Shown: in pieces, positions 1 to 6,597 of the stretch
Numbering within the stretch: the first letter of the stretch is position 1
Layout: each line of letters opens with the position of its first letter
From: an uncultured Halieaceae bacterium
GTDB lineage: Bacteria; Pseudomonadota; Gammaproteobacteria; Pseudomonadales; Halieaceae
DNA: 14,771 nucleotides
NCBI GenBank assembly: GCA_913063005.1
Contig: CAJXZI010000027.1
Span: forward strand, 1-14,771
Reading direction: 5' to 3'
Translations under genes and position numbers: made by a program
Notes under the pieces: model-generated
Told to the model about the DNA's origin: nothing
Databases searched by the model: none
What the model saw: only the letters and a program-made list of their open reading frames with translations

Positions 1-76
1 AAGTGGTTGCTTACAAGAAATGTTTTTTACTCAGATAGCTGAAATGACTCTTCTAAGATTTATGGCTAATTAACTA

Positions 77-105
77 TTGCTACTAGGGACTGACCTACCT
101 ATACT
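77..105 (+). promoter_or_regulatory. Candidate sigma-70 promoter of rpmH
   Basis: A -35-like TTGCTA (77-82, 4 of 6 consensus bases) and a -10-like TATACT (100-105, 5 of 6) are separated by exactly 17 bp. This predicts a transcript start near 112, about 35 nt before the rpmH ATG. It is the best promoter match in the window and sits where a highly expressed ribosomal protein gene needs one. The rest of 1-146 shows no coding region. Whether dnaA lies just upstream, as in many relatives, cannot be seen. Confidence 0.65.
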
Positions 106-146
106 CCGCCCCCCAAATTTATGACTGTTTATCTAAGGCGCCCAGT

Positions 147-281
147 ATGAAGCGTACATTTCAACCCAGCGTTCTCAAGCGCAAGCGCAGCCACGGTTTT
201 CGCGCACGCATGGCCACTAAAAATGGTCGCAAGGTTTTGGCGCGTCGTCGCGCACGCGGACGTCTTCGCCTGTCTGCATAA
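147..281 (+). CDS. rpmH: 50S ribosomal protein L34
   Basis: This 44-residue, extremely basic protein begins MKRTFQPSVLKRKRSHGF, which is the L34 signature, and ends RRRARGRLRLSA. The length equals that of typical bacterial L34. It is a late-assembling structural protein of the large ribosomal subunit. The ATG at 147 has an AAGG ribosome-binding sequence at 135-138, and a promoter-like element lies upstream at 77-105. It is the first gene of the conserved rpmH-rnpA-yidD-yidC-mnmE block. Identification rests on direct recognition of the whole protein, so it is very secure. Confidence 0.98.
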   Translation: MKRTFQPSVLKRKRSHGFRARMATKNGRKVLARRRARGRLRLSA

Positions 282-287
282 AGTTTG

Positions 288-304
288 ATGGGCGCCCTGC
301 CCAT
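288..304 (+). promoter_or_regulatory. Hairpin over the rnpA start region
   Basis: ATGGGC (288-293) and GCCCAT (299-304) form a perfect 6-bp inverted repeat with a 5-nt loop. In the mRNA the stem would pair both candidate rnpA start codons (288 and 303). No good Shine-Dalgarno sequence is visible nearby. A structure like this could hold RnpA synthesis below that of the co-transcribed L34. This regulatory role is inference from the sequence only. Confidence 0.4.
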
Positions 305-662
305 GAACTTCTCATTCCAAAAACACCAGAGGCTCCTCGACAAACACGCTTTTAGTGCTGTGTTTAATGGCACCCCAACGAAAGCGGGTGGCGCTTCCGG
401 TCTGGTGCTCACCACGCCATCGAACCACGCGCAATCACGGCTTGGCATCATCGTTGCCAAGAAAAACGTTCGACGTGCAAATCAGCGAAATCGAATCAAA
501 CGCGTTGTCCGAGAATATTTCCGACTGAACCCCCTGCCCGCATCAACCGATGTGATTTTCCTTGCGCGGTACGGGGTTGCCGACAAGACCAATGCAGAGT
601 TACGAGCTGATCTAGCCCTAATTTGGAAAAAGCTGTCGAAGAAACTGGCGCTTCCAAAATGA
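303..662 (+). CDS. rnpA: Ribonuclease P protein component
   Basis: RnpA is the protein subunit of RNase P. With the RnpB RNA it removes 5' leaders from pre-tRNAs. From the ATG at 303 the product is 119 residues, the usual family length. It opens with the characteristic N-terminal QRLL..HAFSAVF segment, and the RNA-binding RNR motif is at about residues 57-67 (RRANQRNRIKR), preceded by VAKKNV. An in-frame ATG at 288 and a TTG at 285 would add 5-6 residues. I prefer 303 because the result aligns in length with E. coli RnpA, but no clear Shine-Dalgarno sequence precedes any of the candidates. A short inverted repeat covers both ATGs (288-304). The gene starts 21 nt after rpmH and its stop overlaps the yidD start. 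Confidence 0.93.
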   Translation: MNFSFQKHQRLLDKHAFSAVFNGTPTKAGGASGLVLTTPSNHAQSRLGIIVAKKNVRRANQRNRIKRVVREYFRLNPLPASTDVIFLARYGVADKTNAELRADLALIWKKLSKKLALPK

Positions 663-922
663 TGACCCCTATCAACAGTCTTTTAGGGTCGCTAATCGTC
701 GCGCCAATCAAGGTCTACCAATTATGCGTCAGTCCCTTCATCGGGAGTCGTTGCCGCTTTTACCCTAGCTGTTCGTCATATGCTGTCGAGGCCATTAGCT
801 CGCATGGGCCCGGTAAAGGTAGCATTCTTAGCATAAAACGTATTTCCCGCTGTCATCCATGGAGCGACGGCGGTTATGATCCTGTTCCAAGCCTTACTGA
901 CCAGCCAAGCCGAAACGACTAA
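659..922 (+). CDS. yidD: Membrane protein insertion efficiency factor YidD
   Basis: This is a small YidD-family protein of 87 residues from the ATG at 659, matching the family's length of about 85. It is a peripheral inner-membrane protein thought to help YidC-dependent membrane protein insertion. The diagnostic core is present: an N-terminal amphipathic stretch with IKVYQLCVSPFIG, then RCRFYPSCSSYAVEAI (about residues 31-46), then KRISRCHPWSDGGYDPVP (about 60-77), including the conserved cysteines. Its ATG overlaps the rnpA stop as ATGA, which implies translational coupling. A second ATG follows at 662, and an upstream extension to 623 is open but lacks family similarity. It lies 15 nt before yidC, its functional partner. 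Confidence 0.95.
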   Translation: MMTPINSLLGSLIVAPIKVYQLCVSPFIGSRCRFYPSCSSYAVEAISSHGPGKGSILSIKRISRCHPWSDGGYDPVPSLTDQPSRND

Positions 923-937
923 CACACCGAGGATTTA

Positions 938-2620
938 ATGGACCCCGTACGCTTACTACTCATCAGTTCGACTGCTGTTCTTTCGCTGATGCTACTGATC
1001 GAATGGAATCAATATTCGGATGACTACAACAAAGATCAGGCTGAGCGTTATGCGGCTGAAGTATCGAAAGCGCCGTTAACATCGCCGACCAATAATATAC
1101 AGAGTGTTGAAACACCCTCGATTCAAATGGGTTCAGATATTCCCACCTTGTCGGCTGATTCAACACCCGTTCCTTCCCAAGTCGACAAGGCCGGCCTAGT
1201 CTATCTCGATACAGACACACTCAACGTCGCAATCAGCACGGATGGCGGTGATGTTGTCGATGCATCGTTACCCAGATTTCCCGTGCGATTAGATACGCCG
1301 GACCAACCGTTTCTTTTGCTCGAATCAAGCGCTTTCCGAACTTACGTCGCTCAAAGCGGATTGATTGGCCCCGATGGAATTGATGCGAGCGGCCAACGTG
1401 CTCAGTACTTATCACTAGGCACTACACTTAATAGCGATAACAGTAAAACACTCACGCTGGCCTGGGCGGGAAACCGCAACGACGCCCTACAAGTGCTTAA
1501 AAGCTACACTGCAGCAGACGATCGATACTTCATTGATGTCAAATATACCGTCACCAACGCGGGATCAACCCCTGCGTCAATGACCCCATTTGCTCAGTTA
1601 AAGCGAGATAACACCGAAGCGCCCGACGCCAATGTGGGATTCGGCGTAAGTCCTTACTTGGGAGCAGCTCTCACACAACCAGAGGAACGCTACACAAAAC
1701 TCTCTTTCTCGGATCTAGCCGACGAACCGTTTGCAAAAAAGTTGCCTGCCGGTTGGGTGGCTATTCTCCAACACTACTTCGTGTCGGCTTGGATCCCGGC
1801 TCAAAATCAATCCCACGACTTCTTTGCAAGCCAACTCTCCAGCGGCGACAACGTCATCGGCTTTAAGAATCCATCAATCACCGTTCAACCCGGTGAAACT
1901 GCCACGATTTCGCAGCGACTTTATGTAGGACCAAAGGATCAAGTTGCACTCGCCGACATTGCTGAGAACCTTGATCTCGTCATCGACTACGGCTGGCTGT
2001 GGTGGTTAGCACAACCATTATTTTGGCTGCTTACTGTTATCCAAAGCTTTGTCGTGAATTGGGGGCTCGCCATCATCATTCTTACAATCGTTGTAAAACT
2101 CGCTTTCTTCAGATTGTCAGCCGCAAGCTACAAGTCAATGGCAAAGATGCGCACGGTACAGCCAAAAATCCAAAGCATTAGAGACCAATACGCGGACGAC
2201 AAAAATAAGCAACAGCAAGCAATGATGGAGCTCTGGAAAAAAGAAAAAATCAACCCTATGGGCGGGTGCTTGCCCATGCTCATTCAAATGCCGGTATTCA
2301 TTGCCCTGTATTGGGTGCTACTCGAGTCTGTGGAATTGAGACACGCACCGTTTATTCTTTGGATAGACGATCTTTCAGCAATGGACCCTTATTTCGTCCT
2401 TCCCATTCTTATGGGAATCAGTATGTACCTTATGCAGCGTCTCAACCCTGCGCCACCTGATCCAATGCAGGCAAAAATCATGCAGTACATGCCGATTGCA
2501 TTTACTTTCCTGATGATGTGGTTCCCAGCAGGATTGGTTCTTTACTGGCTCTGCAATAATTTACTGTCCTTCGCTCAACAATATGTTGTGACGCGACAGA
2601 TCGAGCAAGCAGCCCGATAG
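938..2620 (+). CDS. yidC: Membrane protein insertase YidC
   Basis: YidC inserts and folds inner-membrane proteins, alone or with SecYEG; its substrates include the Fo a and c subunits encoded later in this window. The 560-residue length fits the gram-negative type. An N-terminal transmembrane anchor (about residues 5-22) is followed by a large periplasmic beta-domain (about 85-340), then the conserved insertase region with about five membrane segments from residue 355 on. Recognisable blocks are SMAKMRTVQPKIQ (400-412), KINPMGGCLPMLIQMPVFIALY (from 437), VELRHAPFILWIDDLSAMDPY and WFPAGLVLYW. The position equivalent to the hydrophilic-groove Arg366 of E. coli is Lys387. Residue 392 is Arg within FFRLSAASY, where many relatives have Pro. 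A GAGG ribosome-binding sequence precedes the ATG. Confidence 0.97.
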   Translation: MDPVRLLLISSTAVLSLMLLIEWNQYSDDYNKDQAERYAAEVSKAPLTSPTNNIQSVETPSIQMGSDIPTLSADSTPVPSQVDKAGLVYLDTDTLNVAISTDGGDVVDASLPRFPVRLDTPDQPFLLLESSAFRTYVAQSGLIGPDGIDASGQRAQYLSLGTTLNSDNSKTLTLAWAGNRNDALQVLKSYTAADDRYFIDVKYTVTNAGSTPASMTPFAQLKRDNTEAPDANVGFGVSPYLGAALTQPEERYTKLSFSDLADEPFAKKLPAGWVAILQHYFVSAWIPAQNQSHDFFASQLSSGDNVIGFKNPSITVQPGETATISQRLYVGPKDQVALADIAENLDLVIDYGWLWWLAQPLFWLLTVIQSFVVNWGLAIIILTIVVKLAFFRLSAASYKSMAKMRTVQPKIQSIRDQYADDKNKQQQAMMELWKKEKINPMGGCLPMLIQMPVFIALYWVLLESVELRHAPFILWIDDLSAMDPYFVLPILMGISMYLMQRLNPAPPDPMQAKIMQYMPIAFTFLMMWFPAGLVLYWLCNNLLSFAQQYVVTRQIEQAAR

Positions 2621-2654
2621 GGTTGCAATGAAATTCTCTTAGAGTTTCGCACAC

Positions 2655-4007
2655 TTGACAGGATTAGAGAGTGACACGATTGCTGCCATTGCCACCGCAA
2701 GGGGCAATGGTCCCGTGGGCATCATTCGCTTAAGCGGACCACAGGCACTAACGATAGCGCAAACAATCACAAGTGCCGAATTGAACGCACGATTTGCGCA
2801 TTACGCGTCGTTTACCGATTCGACGGGTTCAACACTAGATACAGGCCTTGCCCTTTACTTTCCTGGGCCTAATTCCTTCACTGGTGAGGATGTTGTGGAA
2901 CTCCAAGGACACGGTGGGCACATCGTTCTACAAACAGTTTTACATCGATGCCTCGACCTAGGTGCCAGAAGTGCCAGACCGGGCGAATTTTCCGAACGTG
3001 CATTTCTGAACGGCAAAATTGATCTATTGCAAGCAGAGGCCATCGCAGATCTCATTTCTGCTGAAAGCGAAACTGCTGCAAAGCTTGCTAGCACATCGCT
3101 CACCGGTGCATTTTCCGGTTACGTAAACACCCTTGCTGAGCAACTTAACGAGTTACGCGCACTCACCGAAGCCTCAATCGACTTTCCCGATGAAGATATT
3201 GATGTCCTAGAGCGTCATTCAGTCATCAAGCGACTCGAGGATTGTCGCGAGACTTTATCGGCACTTTTGGATGACGTAGCAAAGTCTCAGCGTAAAACTC
3301 AGACTTACACAGCGGTTCTGTACGGAGCGCCAAATGCCGGGAAAAGTAGCCTCTTGAACGCCCTGGCTCATGATGATGTTGCGATCGTAACCCCTTTACC
3401 CGGAACCACTCGCGACACATTGAAACAGCAAGTCACTATCGGTGAACTAACGCTTGAAATCATCGATACAGCTGGTATCAGAGAAACGCACGACGTGATC
3501 GAACAGGAAGGCGTTAAGCGCGCAAGGGACAGTGCGGCCACTGCCGACCTTATAATCCATGTCATTGATGATGCCGACAAGCCGGCTGACAACAATGAAT
3601 GTGATGATCAAACGAGCAGTAACTTAACGCTCAAAGTTCACAACAAGATAGATCAATCTGGCAGAACAGCGGGCGTTAGTGTCTCAAACGATAACCTAAT
3701 CGAAGTGGCTATCAGTGCAACAACGGGTGAGGGGTTATCAACGTTGAAGACAACCATCGAGGAACTGTTACTCGGCGAGGGCCATCAAAATAGCCAGTTT
3801 AGCGTCAGACAACGACACGTTGAGGCACTTTCAGATGCTATTGAGAAACTCGGTGATGCTTTGAGCGCTTTCAGCGTTCACAACGCAGCCGAATTACTGT
3901 CAGAGGACCTTAAACTCGTCCAAGCCTCGATAGACTCCCTCACTGGAAAAGTATCGAGTGATGATATTCTCGGACAAATTTTCAGCTCGTTTTGTATCGG
4001 CAAATAA
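2655..4007 (+). CDS. mnmE: tRNA modification GTPase MnmE (TrmE)
   Basis: MnmE pairs with MnmG to install the (carboxymethyl)aminomethyl group at C5 of the wobble uridine in certain tRNAs. The product is 450 residues and full length. The N-terminal tetrahydrofolate-binding domain carries DTIAAIAT and PGPNSFTGEDVVELQGHGG. The helical domain is interrupted by the GTPase domain, with G1 GAPNAGKS (224-231), G2 TTRD (251-254), G3 DTAG (271-274) and G4 NKID (330-333). The C-terminal FCIGK (446-450) holds the essential cysteine. The start must be TTG at 2655: an in-frame TAG lies at 2640-2642, and no ATG or GTG occurs before the conserved N-terminus. The ribosome-binding sequence is weak (AGAG, 2641-2644). 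The gap to yidC is 34 nt. This is the last gene before the putative origin. Confidence 0.96.
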   Translation: MTGLESDTIAAIATARGNGPVGIIRLSGPQALTIAQTITSAELNARFAHYASFTDSTGSTLDTGLALYFPGPNSFTGEDVVELQGHGGHIVLQTVLHRCLDLGARSARPGEFSERAFLNGKIDLLQAEAIADLISAESETAAKLASTSLTGAFSGYVNTLAEQLNELRALTEASIDFPDEDIDVLERHSVIKRLEDCRETLSALLDDVAKSQRKTQTYTAVLYGAPNAGKSSLLNALAHDDVAIVTPLPGTTRDTLKQQVTIGELTLEIIDTAGIRETHDVIEQEGVKRARDSAATADLIIHVIDDADKPADNNECDDQTSSNLTLKVHNKIDQSGRTAGVSVSNDNLIEVAISATTGEGLSTLKTTIEELLLGEGHQNSQFSVRQRHVEALSDAIEKLGDALSAFSVHNAAELLSEDLKLVQASIDSLTGKVSSDDILGQIFSSFCIGK

Positions 4008-4058
4008 TTAACTGCTAACAACTTTCCCCCACGTTATTCAAGTCTTGGGTGGATTCGC

Positions 4059-4067
4059 TGTGAATAA
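4059..4067 (-). promoter_or_regulatory. DnaA box TTATTCACA
   Basis: The + strand reads TGTGAATAA, so the minus strand carries TTATTCACA, an exact match to the TTATNCACA consensus. It is the leftmost strong site of the origin-like cluster and lies in the first of three GCTGTGAA direct repeats (4057, 4085, 4109). Confidence 0.65.
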
Positions 4068-4074
4068 AGCATTT

Positions 4075-4119
4075 TGTTGATAACGCTGTGAAGAACAAGG
4101 CAAACAAGGCTGTGAATGA
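4075..4119 (-). promoter_or_regulatory. Cluster of weaker DnaA boxes, same orientation
   Basis: Three minus-strand sites each differ from a DnaA consensus by one base: TTATCAACA (4075-4083), TTCTTCACA (4087-4095) and TCATTCACA (4111-4119). All share the orientation of the perfect box at 4059-4067, and their starts are spaced 16, 12 and 24 bp apart. A two-mismatch site follows 12 bp further on (4123-4131). Same-strand arrays of weak boxes are typical of sites for a DnaA-ATP filament. The first overlaps a 12-of-13 match to the IHF consensus at 4070-4082. Confidence 0.5.
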
Positions 4120-4266
4120 ACCTGTGCGTATTTCGAAGTCTACAAACGGTAACGACAGAGATCAGATTTATCCAATGGTCATCACAGGCTTTTTCGTGAG
4201 AAATACGTTGCTTGTTAGCCCACTTGTACAAGCGTCATAACCGCGCCCGCCAAGTACTTCAGCGAG

Positions 4267-4275
4267 TTATGCACA
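4267..4275 (+). promoter_or_regulatory. DnaA box TTATGCACA
   Basis: This is an exact TTATNCACA match on the plus strand, opposite in orientation to the cluster at 4059-4119. It lies 15 nt before the A/T-rich stretch that starts at 4291. A strong box flanking the unwinding region is the usual anchor for DnaA loading. Confidence 0.65.
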
Positions 4276-4290
4276 CAAAATCATCCCTCT

Positions 4291-4345
4291 AATAACTACA
4301 ACAACAAAGAATCTTCTTTTTTAAAAAATATATATATTTTGTTCA
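4291..4345. other. A/T-rich candidate DNA unwinding element
   Basis: Of the 50 bases at 4291-4340, 43 are A or T, and 4317-4340 is an uninterrupted run of 24 A/T bases (T tract, A tract, then alternating TA). The 13 bases at 4310-4322 (AATCTTCTTTTTT) match 11 of the 13 positions of the E. coli 13-mer consensus, counting its N positions as matches. Its location beside the perfect DnaA box at 4267-4275 suggests the site of initial strand opening. Confidence 0.55.
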
Positions 4346-4639
4346 TAGTTTCTTAAGCGTAGAACGGAGAACCCACTACCCTGCCTCTTGCACTAGAACG
4401 CTCGCTTAAGCATCTGACATATCTGCAGCTTCTGATAACCCAATCACTTGTCGTCAAATGGTTAATAAAATGCTCAATCCCTCAGGGCCTTGAGCGGCAA
4501 CGGGGGGCACAGGCGTGCAGTTTTCTGTTAACCCATCACCTCCAAAATTCTTAAATCCAATTTCTTGAACAAGCACTTTCTTGGGTTGCGTGATGGCGCG
4601 CCTTATTGTCAAAGCCAAATTTAACCAATGACACTGATC
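4346..4639. other. Gene-free right part of the mnmE-mnmG gap
   Basis: I see no credible coding region or strong DnaA box here. The only structures noted are a distant inverted repeat, CCATCAC (4533-4539) with GTGATGG (4590-4596), and a small CTTG-AA-CAAG hairpin inside it (4564-4573). It may simply be origin-flanking spacer, or it could hold an unrecognised small RNA or protein-binding sites. Confidence 0.4.
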
Positions 4640-4668
4640 TTAAGTTAAAGTGAAAATATCCGTATACT
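4640..4668 (+). promoter_or_regulatory. Candidate promoter of the mnmG operon
   Basis: A good -10-like TATACT (4663-4668, 5 of 6 bases) lies 28 nt before the mnmG GTG. The best-spaced -35 candidate is only TTAAGT (4640-4645, 3 of 6 bases, 17-bp spacer). Transcription would start near 4675, leaving a short leader. In E. coli, transcription of the adjacent mnmG affects origin firing, and the same geometry is possible here. Confidence 0.45.
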
Positions 4669-4695
4669 CGCGCGCCCCATTGGAGGCGATAAAAA

Positions 4696-6597
4696 GTGAC
4701 TACCGCTAATCGAACTTATGACGTCGTTGTTGTCGGCGGCGGACATGCTGGTACTGAAGCTGCTCTCGCTTCGGCTCGTGCCGGATCGCGCACACTTCTT
4801 ATCACGCATTCCATAGACACCTTGGGGCAAATGTCTTGTAACCCAGCGATTGGTGGCATTGGCAAATCACACCTTGTTCGAGAAATTGATGCCTTGGGCG
4901 GAGCAATGGCGCGAGCAACAGATCACGCCGGCATTCAGTTTCGGGTTCTCAATGCGAGAAAAGGCCCGGCTGTTCGCGCAACACGTGCTCAGGCGGATCG
5001 TGTGCTTTATCGAAATGCCATACGCCAGATATTGTTTGCAGAGAAAAACTTGACGATTTTTCAGGACGCTGTGGATGATATTGAGTTAGAAGGTGTATCG
5101 GTAACCGGCGTTCGGACTTCGACAGGTATTCGATTTCAAACGAAAGCGTGTGTTTTGACGGCGGGGACGTTTTTAAACGGCAAGATTCATATTGGTCTTG
5201 AGAACCAGACAGGTGGCCGTATGGGTGACCCAGCGGTCACTACGTTGGCCGATCGTTTACGCGAGCTCTGCCCAAGAACAGGTCGTTTAAAGACAGGAAC
5301 ACCGCCTAGAATCGACGGTAACAGTGTCGATTATTCTGGATTGCAAGAGCAGTGGGGTGACGAGCCAAGACCTGTCATGTCACAACTCGGTTCGATTGAT
5401 GAGCACCCAGAGCAAGTGTGTTGTTGGATTACAAAAACCAATGAAGCTACGCATGACATCATTCGCAGCGGTTTAGATCGCTCGCCCATGTTCAGTGGTG
5501 TTATCGAGGGCACAGGTCCCCGGTACTGTCCGAGTATCGAAGATAAAATCCACCGCTTTGCTGATAAGAACTCCCATCAAATCTTTTTAGAACCAGAGGG
5601 CCTTACAACCACTGAGTTGTATCCCAATGGTATATCAACGTCACTACCCTACGATATTCAGGATGCCATGGTGCGGTCTATTCCAGGCCTTGAGAACGCA
5701 CACATAACACGTCCTGGTTACGCGATTGAATACGATTATTTTGATCCGAGGGACTTACAACACGATCTTCAGACGCGCCAGATTTCCGGTCTGTTTTTCG
5801 CGGGTCAAATCAACGGAACAACAGGTTACGAAGAAGCAGGTGCACAGGGTTTATTGGCCGGGTTAAATGCTTCTCGATTCACCCGCGAGCTTGTGTCATG
5901 GGAGCCGCGAAGAGATGAGGCATACATTGGTGTGTTGGTCGATGACTTGGTTACCTTAGGGACCTTGGAGCCTTATCGCATGTTTACATCGCGCGCAGAG
6001 TACCGTCTGCAACTGCGAGAGGATAATGCAGATGAGCGTCTGACAGAGTTAGGTCGCAACTTGGCCTTAGTGACCGATGAACACTGGGCACGGTACGAAG
6101 CAAAGCGTGCGTTAATAAGCGAGGAGTTAGATCGCCTCGATACAACCTTTATCCATCCGAACACAGAGCAGGCAGATTCGCTTAATACCAAGCTAACCTC
6201 TCCTCTCACGAGAGAGTATTCGATGGCGGATTTAGTTCGTCGGCCAGAGCTCCGTTATTCGGATGTGGCTAGTCTCAAAGGAGAGGCTGTCTCTGATTCA
6301 GCGACAGCTGATCACATCGAAACGCGCGTGAAGTACGCGGGTTACATCGCTCGGCAGCAAGACGAAATCAACCGATTAAAGCGCCATGAAAACACGGTAA
6401 TACCTGAAGGCTTTGATTTCACGCAAGTCAGTGGTTTGTCGAATGAAATATGTCAAAAGCTCGTCGACCATCAACCTGAAAACCTGGCGCGCGCAGGTAG
6501 AATTCAGGGCGTTACACCCTCTGCTCTATCACTGTTGTTGGTCTACTTAAAAAGAGAATCTCAGCTTCCCAAAGTCGCCAACGCAAGTAATGGCTAG
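4696..6597 (+). CDS. mnmG: tRNA uridine 5-carboxymethylaminomethyl modification enzyme MnmG (GidA)
   Basis: MnmG is the FAD-dependent partner of MnmE in wobble-uridine cmnm5U formation on tRNAs. The 633-residue product has the dinucleotide-binding GGGHAGTEAA (14-23) near the N-terminus, followed by LGQMSCNPAIGGIGKSHLVREIDALGG and GPAVRATRAQADR. Other family blocks are GTFLNGKIHIGLEN, RLKTGTPPRIDG, EGTGPRYCPSIEDKIHRF, FAGQINGTTGYEEAGAQG and GVLVDDLVTLGTLEPYRMFTSRAEYRL. The C-terminal domain carries KYAGYIARQQDEI and VSGLSNEI. The start is GTG at 4696, with GGAGG at 4682-4686 nine nt upstream. It is the first gene right of the putative oriC and overlaps rsmG by 8 nt. Confidence 0.97.
   Translation: MTTANRTYDVVVVGGGHAGTEAALASARAGSRTLLITHSIDTLGQMSCNPAIGGIGKSHLVREIDALGGAMARATDHAGIQFRVLNARKGPAVRATRAQADRVLYRNAIRQILFAEKNLTIFQDAVDDIELEGVSVTGVRTSTGIRFQTKACVLTAGTFLNGKIHIGLENQTGGRMGDPAVTTLADRLRELCPRTGRLKTGTPPRIDGNSVDYSGLQEQWGDEPRPVMSQLGSIDEHPEQVCCWITKTNEATHDIIRSGLDRSPMFSGVIEGTGPRYCPSIEDKIHRFADKNSHQIFLEPEGLTTTELYPNGISTSLPYDIQDAMVRSIPGLENAHITRPGYAIEYDYFDPRDLQHDLQTRQISGLFFAGQINGTTGYEEAGAQGLLAGLNASRFTRELVSWEPRRDEAYIGVLVDDLVTLGTLEPYRMFTSRAEYRLQLREDNADERLTELGRNLALVTDEHWARYEAKRALISEELDRLDTTFIHPNTEQADSLNTKLTSPLTREYSMADLVRRPELRYSDVASLKGEAVSDSATADHIETRVKYAGYIARQQDEINRLKRHENTVIPEGFDFTQVSGLSNEICQKLVDHQPENLARAGRIQGVTPSALSLLLVYLKRESQLPKVANASNG

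Larger units (their letters stand above)
4034..4345. other. oriC: Putative chromosomal replication origin (oriC)
   Basis: The 688-nt mnmE-mnmG gap has no credible gene. Its left half combines TTATTCACA on the minus strand (4059-4067) and TTATGCACA on the plus strand (4267-4275), both perfect TTATNCACA DnaA boxes. Between them lie several one-mismatch boxes. To the right is an A/T block (4291-4340, 43 of 50 bases A/T) suited to unwinding. By hand count, C exceeds G on the + strand at 1021-1320 (83 C, 66 G), while G exceeds C at 5041-5340 (88 G, 59 C), as expected when leading strands diverge from here. A position next to mnmG matches the enterobacterial, Vibrio and Shewanella layout. Only two GATC sites (4160, 4636) occur in the whole gap, so Dam/SeqA control like that of E. 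coli is not suggested. Confidence 0.75.

Noticed and set aside
4168..4176. TTATCCAAT as a further strong DnaA box
   Set aside because: The last two bases differ from the consensus CA, positions important for recognition, so I did not count it among the boxes.
4034..4231. Minus-strand open frame of 65 codons in the mnmE-mnmG gap
   Set aside because: It consists largely of the DnaA-box repeats, has no recognisable protein features and its position fits an origin better than a gene.
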